Notes: generated from the letters alone by a model not told the origin. A stretch of DNA of 64,000 nt from Glycomyces albidus (GCF_009451885.1 NZ_WIAO01000003.1:62001-126000), one strand, 5' to 3'. Shown: positions 12,077 through 20,740, counted from the stretch's first letter. Numbers and translations are program-made.

Positions 12077-13057
12077 TCAGCCCAGCGGTCGCCCCGGCGA
12101 ATCGTCGAGGAGGACGGCGAAGCCGTCGAGGTGGCGGGCCAGTGCGTACTCGAACTGCCCGTCGAGGTCGGTGAAGACGTCGGACTGGGCCGCCGCCAGG
12201 AGCGGGAACCGTCCGCCGTCGAGAAGCGCTGCGGTCCGCTCCCGTTGCGCCTGCCGCCATCGGTCGATGCTCACGCCGGTCTCCTCCTCGGCCTCGACCT
12301 CGTCGGCGACCGACAGGGCCGCTGCGTGCACGAGTGCATGCAGGGCCATCGCTTCCTGGGCGCAGGTCCGCGCCGGCAGCCCGAGGCCGTCGAGGGCTCG
12401 CAATGTCCACTCGGTATACGCGGCGAGCCCCGGCACCAGCAGCGGCCGGGTGAAGGAGATCGCCCGCGCCGCCCACAGGTGCCGTCGGTACAGCTCCCAT
12501 TGGCGCCGGGCGACGAGTTCGAGCTTGGCCCGCCACCCATCGGGGCCCGGAATCGGGAGGTCGTCGGGGCCGACGATCTCTTCGACCATCTGGAGGACCA
12601 GTTCCTCCTTGGTCGCGACGTGCCGGTACAGCGACATCGGGCCCACGCCGAGTTCGGCGGCGATGCGGCGCATGGTGACCGACTCCAGGCCCTCCCGGTC
12701 GGCGATGGCCACGGCGGTGCTCCGGATCCGCGCGGCCGTCAGCGGCGGCGGAAGCAGACCGCGCCGACGCGCCGGTCGCGCCGCCCGCGTCGCGACCTCG
12801 GCGGCACGCGGTGCCGTTCGCCGGTCCGCGCGTCCACTGACGACGGTGCCGGCCCCGACTCGCGTCTCCACCAGCCCTTCGTCTCGCAGGGTCGCCATGA
12901 CCCGGTTCGCGGTGGCGACGGCGACGCCCCACCGCTGGGCGATCTGCCGAACCGACGGCACCCGGTCGCCCGGGCGCAGGTCTCCGGCGGCGATGCCCGC
13001 GCGCAGTTCGGCGGCGATCTGCCGGTACGGGGGATCTGCGGGTGTTCGCGCGGGCAC
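12077..13057 (-). CDS. GntR-TetR fusion transcriptional regulator
   Basis: A 326-residue protein with two DNA-binding domains. Residues 10-75 are a GntR winged helix (RQIAAELRAGI, then VPSVRQIAQRWGVAVATANRVMATL). After an Arg-rich linker, residues 105-160 form a TetR helix-turn-helix (STAVAIADREGLESVTMRRIAAELGVGPMSLYRHV), followed by a TetR_C-type ligand domain. This combined architecture is known in actinomycetes, but individual targets usually are not. It lies divergent from the GNAT gene at 13188, and paired 13-base direct repeats at 13105-13137 are a likely binding site. Confidence 0.88.
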   Translation of the reverse strand: MPARTPADPPYRQIAAELRAGIAAGDLRPGDRVPSVRQIAQRWGVAVATANRVMATLRDEGLVETRVGAGTVVSGRADRRTAPRAAEVATRAARPARRRGLLPPPLTAARIRSTAVAIADREGLESVTMRRIAAELGVGPMSLYRHVATKEELVLQMVEEIVGPDDLPIPGPDGWRAKLELVARRQWELYRRHLWAARAISFTRPLLVPGLAAYTEWTLRALDGLGLPARTCAQEAMALHALVHAAALSVADEVEAEEETGVSIDRWRQAQRERTAALLDGGRFPLLAAAQSDVFTDLDGQFEYALARHLDGFAVLLDDSPGRPLG

Positions 13058-13104
13058 AGCGACCTCCGGTGTCGGGGACTGGTCCGAGACTACCAGCAGA
13101 CCGC

Positions 13105-13137
13105 ACTAGGTCACTTCAATCCGGACTAGTTCACTTC
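13105..13137. promoter_or_regulatory. Paired direct repeats, likely operator of the GntR-TetR regulator
   Basis: Two copies of ACTAG(G/T)TCACTTC at 13105-13117 and 13125-13137, 20 bases apart, i.e. two helical turns on the same DNA face. They sit in the divergent spacer between the regulator and the GNAT gene. The ACTAG and TAG/CTA elements also resemble the half-sites used by GntR-family proteins. Confidence 0.6.
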
Positions 13138-13187
13138 GTCTGAGTTTCCCTTGTGCTCAAGGGATCTCACGTGGAACCGTTGTACGC

Positions 13188-13766
13188 ATGAACGGTGATA
13201 CAACGCACGCATCCAGTGCGGTCCGGTCGTCGGTGATCGTCGAAATCCTCGTCTCCGCGTTCGGCGCCGACCCGCTCGCGGCGTGGCTCTTCCCCGATCC
13301 GGCCCGCCGGACCGGGTACCAGGAGGGGTTCTACCGGTCGCTGCTCGACCACCCCGGCGCCGAGACCCAGTTGACCGGCACCGAGGGCGCCGCGATCTGG
13401 CTGCGCCTCAAGGCGAACGAGACCCTGCCCGGCGACGGTCCCACCGCCGGGCCGCTCGCCCGCCTCGCCGCCGTCGGGGCGGCGCTCGCCGACCGGCATC
13501 CCGTCGAGGAACCGCACCGCTACCTGGCGGTCATGGGCGTGGCCGCCGGAAGCCAAGGCCGCGGGATCGGCGCCGCGATGCTCCGGCAGGGGCTGGAGGT
13601 CGCCGACCGCGACGGCGACGCCGTCTACCTCGAGGCGAGTTCGGCGCGCAGCCGCGACCTGTACCTGCGGCACAGGTTCGCCGACCTCGGCGAGCCCGTT
13701 CGCGTCGACGACGCCCCGCCGCTCTTCCCGATGCGGCGCCCCGCAACCGGCTCCGTCCACAAATGA
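13188..13766 (+). CDS. GNAT family N-acetyltransferase
   Basis: A 192-residue acyl-CoA-dependent acetyltransferase. The N-terminal half is divergent; the C-terminal half carries the acetyl-CoA pyrophosphate loop in MGVAAGSQGRGIG near residue 122, followed by YLEASS and the terminal RHRF strand. The acceptor substrate is unknown. It forms a short operon with the alpha/beta hydrolase 20 bases downstream and is divergent from the GntR-TetR regulator, which probably controls it. Confidence 0.85.
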   Translation: MNGDTTHASSAVRSSVIVEILVSAFGADPLAAWLFPDPARRTGYQEGFYRSLLDHPGAETQLTGTEGAAIWLRLKANETLPGDGPTAGPLARLAAVGAALADRHPVEEPHRYLAVMGVAAGSQGRGIGAAMLRQGLEVADRDGDAVYLEASSARSRDLYLRHRFADLGEPVRVDDAPPLFPMRRPATGSVHK

Positions 13767-13786
13767 TCAGCAAAGGAGAACCATCC

Positions 13787-14659
13787 ATGTCCGCCGTTCC
13801 CACCGTCGTGCTCGTGCACGGCACGCACGTCTCCTCGTTCAGCTGGGTCGGGCTCACCGCCGAGCTGGCCCTGCGCGGGTACCGCACCGTCGCCGTCGAC
13901 CTTCCCGGCCACGGCATCGACGGGTTCTACCCGCAGTCCTACCAGGCGCCGCAGGACCTGGCGGCCCTCGCCGAGGAGCCTTCGCCGCTCGCCGCGTACA
14001 CCTTGGACGACTACGCCGCACGGGTCGAGGACGTGGTGCGCCGCGCCCGCCGGCACGGGCCGGTGATCCTCGTCGGCGCCAGCCAGGGCGGCGTCACCCT
14101 CAGCCGAGTCGGGAACGCCGTCCCCGAACTGATCGACCACATCGTCTACATGGCGGCGTACTGCTGCGTCGACCTGCCGAGCATGGCGGCCTACCTCGCC
14201 GAACCCGAGAACGCCGGCAGCCTGGTCCACAAGGTCACCGCCGCGCTCGCGGGCGACCCGGCCGAGCTCGGCGTGGCCCGCGTCAACTGGCGCACCGCCG
14301 ATCCCGAACTGCTGGACGGCATCCGGGAATGCCTGGCCGGGGGATTCACCGACGAGGAGCTGACGCGGACGCTCAACCTGTTCCAACCCGACGAGCCGTC
14401 AGCGATCCCCATGGCCGAGACCCGCGTCGACGCGGAGCGGTGGGGCCGCATCCCCCGGACCTACGTGCGCTTCACCGAGGACCGGCTGATCCCACCGGCG
14501 CTGCAAGACCGGTTCATCGCCGAGGCCGACCGCCTCACCCCGGACAACCCGACCGAAGTCCACTCCGTCGCGGCGCCCCACGTCGGACCGTTCTACCGGC
14601 CCGAATGCGTCGCCGTCCTCAGCGACCTCGCGCAGCGCGCCGCGACCGGACATCACTGA
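13787..14659 (+). CDS. Alpha/beta hydrolase
   Basis: A 290-residue cytosolic hydrolase: oxyanion HGT at residues 11-13, nucleophile elbow GASQGG with Ser99, and a C-terminal AAPHVGPF stretch supplying the His. It resembles the esterase/salicylate-binding-protein-2-like group, often annotated as alpha/beta hydrolase beside TetR-type regulators. The frame is open far upstream through the GNAT gene, but AAAGGAG at 13772-13778 marks the ATG at 13787. Co-transcribed with the GNAT gene. Confidence 0.87.
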   Translation: MSAVPTVVLVHGTHVSSFSWVGLTAELALRGYRTVAVDLPGHGIDGFYPQSYQAPQDLAALAEEPSPLAAYTLDDYAARVEDVVRRARRHGPVILVGASQGGVTLSRVGNAVPELIDHIVYMAAYCCVDLPSMAAYLAEPENAGSLVHKVTAALAGDPAELGVARVNWRTADPELLDGIRECLAGGFTDEELTRTLNLFQPDEPSAIPMAETRVDAERWGRIPRTYVRFTEDRLIPPALQDRFIAEADRLTPDNPTEVHSVAAPHVGPFYRPECVAVLSDLAQRAATGHH

Positions 14660-14706
14660 CCGATGCGGGCGCGCCGCTCGGGAACGCCCGCCTGAACCGC
14701 TCGCCC

Positions 14707-14737
14707 CGGCAGCCGCATGCGCGTCATGCGGCTGCCG
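14707..14737. terminator. Bidirectional terminator between hydrolase and SMR genes
   Basis: A perfect 13-base stem (CGGCAGCCGCATG and its complement) with a 5-base loop, lying between genes that converge from both sides. Confidence 0.8.
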
Positions 14738-14808
14738 ATGCCTCAGCGGCAGTTGAGAATGTCGCGGGCCTTGACCGTCCATGCCCGACTTGTGGTCGGG
14801 CCGGGGCG

Positions 14809-15132
14809 CTACTCGGCGGGGGTGGTGATCCTGGCGAGGACGACCCCGCAGCAGATCAGGGCGATGGCCGCGACGCGGCCGACCGTCAAGGGGTCCTTGT
14901 TGACGACGGCGCTCACGGTGACCGCGCCGACGGCGCCGATGCCGGTGAACACCGCGTACGCGGTGCCGGTCGGTAGGTCCCGGATCGCGACCGACAGCAG
15001 GAACGCGGCGAGCGCCATGAGCGCGACGCACAGGACGGTGGGCCAGGGGCGGGTGAAGCCGTCGGTGGGCTTGATGCTCAGCGCCCACGCGATCTCCACG
15101 ACGCCCGCGGCGACGAGGACCCACCAGCTCAC
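14809..15132 (-). CDS. Small multidrug resistance (SMR) family efflux protein
   Basis: A 107-residue protein with four membrane segments, the size of EmrE/SugE-type drug/proton antiporters. The essential membrane-embedded Glu is present (VVEIAWALS, Glu13), as is the PTGTAYAVFTGIGAVG signature. The GTG start overlaps the azoreductase stop by 3 bases, so the two genes are translationally coupled. SMR proteins export quaternary ammonium compounds and dyes or guanidinium-type cations; with an azoreductase upstream, a role in dye or quinone stress is a reasonable inference. Confidence 0.9.
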   Translation of the reverse strand: MSWWVLVAAGVVEIAWALSIKPTDGFTRPWPTVLCVALMALAAFLLSVAIRDLPTGTAYAVFTGIGAVGAVTVSAVVNKDPLTVGRVAAIALICCGVVLARITTPAE

Positions 15133-15770
15133 AGCGGGGCCCCGATCCGGTCGGCGGCCTCCAGCGCCGCCGCGCGGGAGCGTTCGTGCTCGCCGCGCCG
15201 TGCGGCCAGGGCCGGATCGAGCAGCGCGTTGACCATCTCGGTGCCCACGAACACGGCGTCGTCGACCGCGAAGTGGCCGGAGAAGAAGTCGCGCAGGTAC
15301 CGCTCGTGGTGGTCGAACGGCTCCCGCGGCATCCCGGGGCCGTAGGCGCCGCCGCGGGCGTAGGCGACCACGATGCGGGTGCCGGCCAGCGACATGCGCG
15401 GGAAGGTCACCTGGTCGATCCACGCCTTGAGGACGGCGGGCACGGAGAAGTTGTACATCGGCGTCGCGATGAGCAGGGTGTCGGCGGCGACGAGTTCGGT
15501 CAGAAGCGGCTCGACGACCGCCCACGCCTCGGCCTGCGCGGCGGTGCGGACGGCCTCCTTGTACCGGGCGGGGTCGGTGATCTGGTGCTCCAGCACGTAG
15601 TCGCACAGTTCCGTCCACGCCTCGCCGATCGGCGGCGGCGGCTCGAGGGCGAGGTCCCGGCGGACGTACGCGTCGTCGGGATGCGCCCGCTTCCAGGCGT
15701 CGGCCACGGCGTCGCCGATCTCGCGGCTGAAGGAGCGGCGGCGGGCGCTGGCGTCGAGGTGCAGTAGCAC
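15129..15770 (-). CDS. FMN-dependent NADH-azoreductase
   Basis: A 213-residue flavodoxin-fold enzyme of the AzoR/NQO type. The N-terminal LHLDASAR motif binds the FMN phosphate, ATPMYNFSVPAVLKAWID near residue 101 matches the family signature for the flavin ring, and a GGAYG loop lies near residue 139. Such enzymes reduce azo dyes and quinones by two electrons using NADH in the cytosol. It is the first gene of the azoR-SMR operon and faces a TetR gene across a repeat-rich operator. Confidence 0.9.
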   Translation of the reverse strand: MLLHLDASARRRSFSREIGDAVADAWKRAHPDDAYVRRDLALEPPPPIGEAWTELCDYVLEHQITDPARYKEAVRTAAQAEAWAVVEPLLTELVAADTLLIATPMYNFSVPAVLKAWIDQVTFPRMSLAGTRIVVAYARGGAYGPGMPREPFDHHERYLRDFFSGHFAVDDAVFVGTEMVNALLDPALAARRGEHERSRAAALEAADRIGAPL

Positions 15771-15789
15771 GGTTCCTCCTCGGCAATCA

Positions 15790-15846
15790 AAGCGGACACG
15801 ATGTCCACTTACTTGGCGAGTGTAACCGGTCAGTCTGTCCGCTTAC
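15790..15846. promoter_or_regulatory. TetR operator region between azoreductase and TetR genes
   Basis: A 21-base dyad at 15790-15810 has 9-base arms AAGCGGACA and TGTCCACTT around CGA with one mismatch. A second half-site, TGTCCGCTTAC, lies at 15836-15846, repeating TGTCCACTTAC at 15802-15812 34 bases away. The group occupies the spacer between divergent genes, so it should be the TetR protein's binding region and overlap both promoters. Confidence 0.65.
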
Positions 15847-15863
15847 CTGTTATGCTCGCCACC

Positions 15864-16421
15864 ATGAGGCCAGAGCGCGCCGACGCCGCCCGCAACCGCG
15901 CCAAGGTCCTGGAGGCCGCGGCCGCGATATTCGCCGCCAAGGACCCGCGGGCGGTGACCATGGACGACATCGCCAAAGCCGCCGGTGTCGGCCGCGGCAC
16001 CCTGTACCGCCGCTACCCCGACGTCGCCTCCATCGCCGTCGCCCTGCTCGACGAGCACGAACAGCGCCTCCAACACGACCTCCTGCAAGGCCCGCCGCCC
16101 CTCGGCCCCGGCGCCCCGCCCGCCGAACGCCTCGCGGCGTTCTACGCGGCCATGGTCGATCTCCTTGAGGCCCATGGCGATCTCGCGCTGGCCACCGAGG
16201 TCGGCGGACGCCGCTTCGAGATCGGCGCCTACGGGTTCTGGCGGGCGCACGTCATGTCGCTGCTCCGGGAGGCCGAGATCGCCACACCCGAGGCCCTCGC
16301 TGACGCGCTCCTCGCGCCCCTCGCCCCCGACGTCTTCGCTCACCAACGCGCGCAAGGGCTCTCACCGTCGGCGATCAAATCCGCCCTCGCGCGACTCGCC
16401 GCGGTCCTGTCCCGACCCTGA
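15864..16421 (+). CDS. TetR family regulator of the azoreductase-SMR operon
   Basis: A 185-residue TetR-type regulator with its helix-turn-helix in the first 50 residues (ARNRAKVLEAAAAIF, then IAKAAGVGRGTLYRRYP). The open frame begins at 15801, but that start lies inside the dyad operator; the ATG at 15864 (MRPERAD) fits the family N-terminus, with 15852 as a second possibility. Divergent from azoreductase and SMR genes, so it most likely represses them and itself and responds to a dye, quinone or cationic drug. Confidence 0.87.
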   Translation: MRPERADAARNRAKVLEAAAAIFAAKDPRAVTMDDIAKAAGVGRGTLYRRYPDVASIAVALLDEHEQRLQHDLLQGPPPLGPGAPPAERLAAFYAAMVDLLEAHGDLALATEVGGRRFEIGAYGFWRAHVMSLLREAEIATPEALADALLAPLAPDVFAHQRAQGLSPSAIKSALARLAAVLSRP

Positions 16422-16447
16422 CGCCCGCCCGAGTCCTGTAGAGACGG

Positions 16448-17667
16448 TCAACCCTGCGGGTCGGGCCAAGGGATCCGCTTCGCGTAGTGCGCGTAGGCGA
16501 CCAGCGCCACCAGCACGGCGGTGGCGCCTGCGGCGACCATGACCGCCGCGGGCGACGAGCGGTCGACGACGAGACCCCGGCGAGCGCCCCGAAGGCGATG
16601 GTCGCCTGGAACGACGAGGTGAACAGCACCGACGCCGCCTCGATCGACCGCGGCGCCGACTTGGCGAACCAGGTCTGCGAGCAGACCGGTACGCCGCCGT
16701 AGGCGATCCCCCAGATCGTCAGGAGCGCGATCGCTCCGAAAAGCCCGTCGCCGAGCACGGGCAGCAGCAGTGTGCCCGCCGCGATCGCGATCGCCACCGC
16801 ACCGAGCGTCGCCCGCGGAAATCGGGACACTGTGGAGCCGCACAGGAAGTTGCCCGCCATTCCGGCCGCGCCGTAGACGAGCAGGACGACCGTGATCGCG
16901 GCCGAGTCCGCCCGCGTGACCGCTTCGAGGAACGGCGTGACGTACGTGTAGGCGCTGAAGTGCGCCGCCACGACCAGGAACGTCACCGTCAGCGCGAATC
17001 GCGTGCCGGTCCCTCGAAGCAGTCCGCCCAGCTCGGACATGCGGGTCGGCCGCTCGGACGGGAGCGCCGGGACCGTGATGACGAGCGCGGCCAGGACGGC
17101 GGTGCTCAGGATCCCCATCGCGACGAACGCCGCGCGCCAGCCCGCGATCTCGCCGATGAAGGTGCCGGCCGGGACGCCGAGCACCGATCCCAGTGGGACC
17201 GAGGAGAAGATCACCGCCGTCGCCCGGCCGACCGATCGCGGGGGCACGAGCCGGCTCGCCAGGCCGGCGCCGATCGACCAGAAACCGCCGATGGTGACGC
17301 CGACGAGCACGCGGGAGACGAGCAGCAGCCAGTAGTCCGCGGCCGCCGCGGCGAGCACGTTGGCGATCGCGAGCAGCAGTATGAAGGCGCACAGCATGAT
17401 CCGCCGGTCGAAGCGCGCCGTCGTGACGGTCACCAGCGGAGCGGCGACGGCGGCCAGCAGGCCCGGCATGGTCATCATCAGCCCGGCCATGCCGTCGGAG
17501 ACGCCGAAGTCGGCGCCGATGGAGGTCAGCAGGCCGATCGGCAGGATCTCGGTGGTGACGATCGCGAAGATCGCCATCATCACCGAGACCACCGCCGGCC
17601 GGCCGGTGCCGGTGAAGCGACTCGCCGGCGCGGTCGTGGTCGTGCGGGGCGGGGCGGCTGTGTGCAT
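16448..17667 (-). pseudogene. MFS transporter with a C-terminal frameshift
   Basis: A DHA1-type major facilitator protein (TTEILPIGLLTSIGADF at the start, then about 12 membrane segments expected). The reading frame is intact from the ATG at 17667 to about 16577, where the last helix region reads FGALAG and then turns into Arg/Pro-rich nonsense. The correct continuation (VVDRSSPAAVMVAAGATAVL, ending WPDPQG at 16448) lies in the next frame, so one base appears lost near 16573-16580. A real mutation would remove the last helix; a sequencing error is also possible. Its substrate is unknown. It converges on the TetR gene. Confidence 0.75.
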
Positions 17668-17878
17668 GAACGTGTCCAGTCCTCTAGGCCCTGACGGGTT
17701 GCGTGCGTTCAACCTCAGCAGGCGCCGCCAGGAGATGCTGGCACGTTCGCGACCTCAACCGCCCCGGCCCGGCCGGGACTCCTTCACGACCGGCGCATAC
17801 GAGCGCGGTCTCTTAGGGCCGGGCCTGTGAAGGATCGGCTTCGGATACCGCCTCGTCCTGATGCACCGGACGGAGCAC

Positions 17879-18169
17879 CTAGTCGCCGGCGGACCGGTGC
17901 TCGACCAGTTCGAGGTCGATGAACGCGGCGATCATCGCCCGCCACACCGCCTCGACCACGTCAGGAGACAGCCCCGCGCCGGCGGCCCGTTCGCGGGCCG
18001 ACCGCACGACCTGCTCCACTCGGTCGGGCGCGCGGACCGCCTGCTCGTCGGTCTTGAACGCCGCCGCCCGCCGGACCAGGGCCTCCCGGTCGGCGAGGAT
18101 GCGGACCAGTTCACCGTCGAGTGCGTCGATCCGCGCGCGGACCTCGGCGAGGGACGTGGGGTCGGCCAT
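17879..18169 (-). CDS. Chorismate mutase (AroQ fold)
   Basis: A 96-residue all-helical protein of the type II chorismate mutase family, which converts chorismate to prephenate. The pattern LAEVRARIDALDGELVRILADRE with Arg11, then VRRAAAFK near residue 36 and the C-terminal helix ending AAFIDLELVEHR, fit the family; related isochorismate pyruvate lyases cannot be excluded. The ATG at 18169 is preceded by AGGAGG at the ideal distance. It lies 74 bases downstream of the Cmx-type exporter on the same strand and is probably co-transcribed with it. Confidence 0.85.
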   Translation of the reverse strand: MADPTSLAEVRARIDALDGELVRILADREALVRRAAAFKTDEQAVRAPDRVEQVVRSARERAAGAGLSPDVVEAVWRAMIAAFIDLELVEHRSAGD

Positions 18170-18243
18170 GGGGTTCCTCCTGTTGCGTTGGGGGCGAGGG
18201 GTGTCGGCGCGCGCGAGCTTAGCAGCAGCTCGTGCCCGCCGCT

Positions 18244-19425
18244 TCAGTCCCGGGACATCGCGGCGGTTCGGCCGGCGGCGAACACTCGACGGAAGGGAAC
18301 CGCCGTCAGCAGCGCCGCGGCCATCAGGACCGCGCCCGCCCACACCGGGCCGGTCCCGCCCGAGCCGGTGCCCAGCGCGGCCGCGGCGGCGAGCGGGCCC
18401 GCGGCCGCGCCGACGTTGAGCGCGGCGGTGGCGTAGGCCCCGGCCAGGGTCGGCGCCCCGGCGCCTTCGTAGAGCACCCGCGCGATCAGCGTGCTCCCCA
18501 CGGCGAACGCGAGGACGCCCTGCACGAAGACGAGCGCGAGCAGCGCGACCGGGTTCGCCGCCGATGCGCCCATGGCCGCCCAGCCGGCCAGCAGCAGCGG
18601 CCCGGCGACGGCGATCACCGGGCCGGGACGGTGATCGGACAGGCGTCCAGCGGCGGTGACGCCGGCGTACGAACCGATCCCGAACAGCACCAGTGCGACC
18701 GGCACCCACAGTTCCTCCAGCCCTGCGACGTCGGTGACGATCGGATGGAGGTAGGTGAGCACACCGAAGGTCGCCGCGTTCACCAACGCGCCCAAGAACA
18801 TGACGAGGAGCAGCCGTGGGCGGCGCAATTGCGCGAGTTCGGCGGCGAGCGCCGGCGCGGCGGGCGTTTCGGACGCCTCGACGCGCGCCGGGACGCCCCG
18901 CAGGATGCCGAGTGCGGCGGGCAGGCACAGCAGCGCGACCGCCCAGAAGGTGGCGCGCCAGTCCAGCAGCGCGCTGAGCAGGGCGCCGCCGGGCACCCCG
19001 ACGACGGTGGCGACGGTCGTGCCCGACAGCAGGACCGCCAGTGCCCGGCCCTTCCGGTCGGGTGCGACCAGCCCCGCGGCGGCGGTCAGGGCGAGGGCGA
19101 GGAAGCCCGCGTTCGCCACCGCCGCGATCACGCGGGTCGCCAGCAGCGCGGCGAAGTCGTCGGTGACCGCGCCGAGCACGTGCGCTGCCGCGAACACGGC
19201 GATGAAAGCCAGCAGGCTCGAGCGCTGCGGCCAGGTGCGGGCGAGCGCGGCCGTCAGCGGGGCGCCGACGACCATGCCGACCGCGAAGGCCGAGGTCAGC
19301 AGGCCGGCGGCTCCGAGATCGACGTGGATATCGGCGGCCAGGTCGGGCAGCAGGCCGGCGAGCATGAATTCTGAAGTGCCCATGGCGAACACGGCCACGG
19401 CGAGGAAATAGACGGCAAGAGGCAT
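18244..19425 (-). CDS. cmx: Cmx/CmrA-type chloramphenicol efflux MFS transporter
   Basis: A 393-residue, 12-segment DHA1 transporter. The opening MPLAVYFLAVAVFAMGTSEF and the following LLPDLAADI and AGLLTSAFAVGMVVGAP closely match the chloramphenicol exporters Cmx/CmlR of corynebacteria, rhodococci and Streptomyces. It would expel chloramphenicol-like compounds by proton antiport. The start has TTGGAG about 7 bases upstream. It is followed by a chorismate mutase gene. Substrate assignment is by family resemblance; other DHA1 exporters share parts of the motif. Confidence 0.82.
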   Translation of the reverse strand: MPLAVYFLAVAVFAMGTSEFMLAGLLPDLAADIHVDLGAAGLLTSAFAVGMVVGAPLTAALARTWPQRSSLLAFIAVFAAAHVLGAVTDDFAALLATRVIAAVANAGFLALALTAAAGLVAPDRKGRALAVLLSGTTVATVVGVPGGALLSALLDWRATFWAVALLCLPAALGILRGVPARVEASETPAAPALAAELAQLRRPRLLLVMFLGALVNAATFGVLTYLHPIVTDVAGLEELWVPVALVLFGIGSYAGVTAAGRLSDHRPGPVIAVAGPLLLAGWAAMGASAANPVALLALVFVQGVLAFAVGSTLIARVLYEGAGAPTLAGAYATAALNVGAAAGPLAAAAALGTGSGGTGPVWAGAVLMAAALLTAVPFRRVFAAGRTAAMSRD

Positions 19426-19837
19426 GGAAGGACTCCAAGGTGATGAGCGATCGGACGGGACGTCTCGTCACCACGGTCAGCCTCGACCGCCGCGGAGCGG
19501 CGGGGCAGGACTACGCCTGCGCTGGTGCAAGGGGGCTGACGGGATGACCGAAAGCCCCCACCTCGTCTGCCTTTGGATTCACCACGCCTGCACCGTACGC
19601 AAGGCGACCGGCATCGCGCAAACCGGTTTCTCCGCCGCCGCCTGCCGTGCCTCGGCGAGGTCGGGGAATCGAGTCCCACCCCAGGCGGAACCTGGCGGCG
19701 AGGTCCTCTGCTGGGATCGTGCCGCCACAAGATCATTTCCTTGCGCCATCGTCGGGTCACTCGTAGTGTGGGGGCGTCGACGGTCCATCCCGGACGTACG
19801 CCGAGCCGATCGCGCTCTCTTGCAAGGAGAAACAACC
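19426..19837. other. Non-coding divergent spacer
   Basis: The 412 bases between the Cmx-type exporter and the sulfotransferase hold no credible gene. A 34-codon frame starting at 19443 has no supporting feature. The right-hand part carries the candidate sulfotransferase promoter listed separately. Confidence 0.6.
19741..19769 (+). promoter_or_regulatory. Candidate promoter of the sulfotransferase gene
   Basis: TTGCGC at 19741-19746 and TAGTGT at 19764-19769 are separated by 17 bases, a housekeeping-type arrangement, about 70 bases before the GTG start. Confidence 0.5.
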
Positions 19838-20740
19838 GTGGCCGCACCCACCCCCCGCTACCGGAACATCTTCATGGACAACGCCCGTTGGGACGGCGTC
19901 GAACTCCGCGAAGGCGACATCGTCATCTCCACCCCGGCGAAATGCGGCACCACCTGGACGCAGATCATCTGCGGCCTCCTGGTGTTCGGCCGGCCGGAGC
20001 TGCCGCGCCCGCTCGACGAACTCTCCATCTGGGTGGACGCCTACTTCCGCCCCCACGAGGAGATGCTCGCGCTCCTGGAGGCGCAGGACCACCGCCGCTT
20101 CATCAAGTCGCACACGCCCTTCGACGGCCTTCCCCGCGACGAGCGCGTCACCTATGTGAGCATCGGCCGCGACCCCCGCGATGTGGGCGTCTCGATCGAC
20201 AACCACATCGCCAACATGGACATGGAGAAGGCCATGCGGTTGCGCGCCATGGCCATCGGGCCCGAAGCGGGCGACTTCGCCGCGGCGATGGAACCGCCGG
20301 CGCCGACCCTGTACGAGCGGTTCTGGAACTGGGTGTACGCCGACGACGAGCTCATCGGCCTCGCCGCGATGCTCCGCCACGTGGAGGGCTTCTGGGAGCA
20401 CCGCGACGACCCGAACGTCGTGTTGCTGCACTTCGACGACCTCAAGACCGACCTCGAAGGCCAGATGCGCGCCCTCGCCGCGACCCTCGGCATCGCGATC
20501 GACGAGCGGGTCTGGCCGGAACTGGTCCGCGCCGCCACCTTCGACGAGGTCCGGGGCAGGGCCGAGACGCTCGCCCCCGAGAACACGCTGTGGAAGGACC
20601 GCACCGTGTTCTTCAACAAGGGGACGAGCGGCCAGTGGAAGGACCTGCTCGACGACGCCGACCTGGAGCGGTACCGGGCCCGGATCGACGAGCTCACCAC
20701 TCCCGAGATCGCCGCGTGGCTCCACCGGGACGGGATCTGA
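19838..20740 (+). CDS. PAPS-dependent sulfotransferase
   Basis: A 300-residue cytosolic sulfotransferase of the sulfotransferase 1 family. Its 5'-phosphosulfate loop is TPAKCGTTWTQ (residues 32-42), the catalytic His is His92 in KSHTPFDGLP, the 3'-phosphate site is SIGRDPRDVGVS (about 108-119), and the C-terminal FFNKGTSGQWKDLL matches the dimer/PAPS motif. It would transfer sulfate from PAPS to a small alcohol, phenol or lipid acceptor; the acceptor is unknown. The frame is open upstream, but the GTG at 19838 has AAGGAG at 19824-19829. It stands alone, with its own promoter. Confidence 0.9.
   Translation: MAAPTPRYRNIFMDNARWDGVELREGDIVISTPAKCGTTWTQIICGLLVFGRPELPRPLDELSIWVDAYFRPHEEMLALLEAQDHRRFIKSHTPFDGLPRDERVTYVSIGRDPRDVGVSIDNHIANMDMEKAMRLRAMAIGPEAGDFAAAMEPPAPTLYERFWNWVYADDELIGLAAMLRHVEGFWEHRDDPNVVLLHFDDLKTDLEGQMRALAATLGIAIDERVWPELVRAATFDEVRGRAETLAPENTLWKDRTVFFNKGTSGQWKDLLDDADLERYRARIDELTTPEIAAWLHRDGI

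Noticed and set aside
19443..19547. A 34-codon plus-strand frame in the spacer beside the Cmx-type exporter
   Set aside because: No homology signal and wrong strand for a leader peptide of the exporter.
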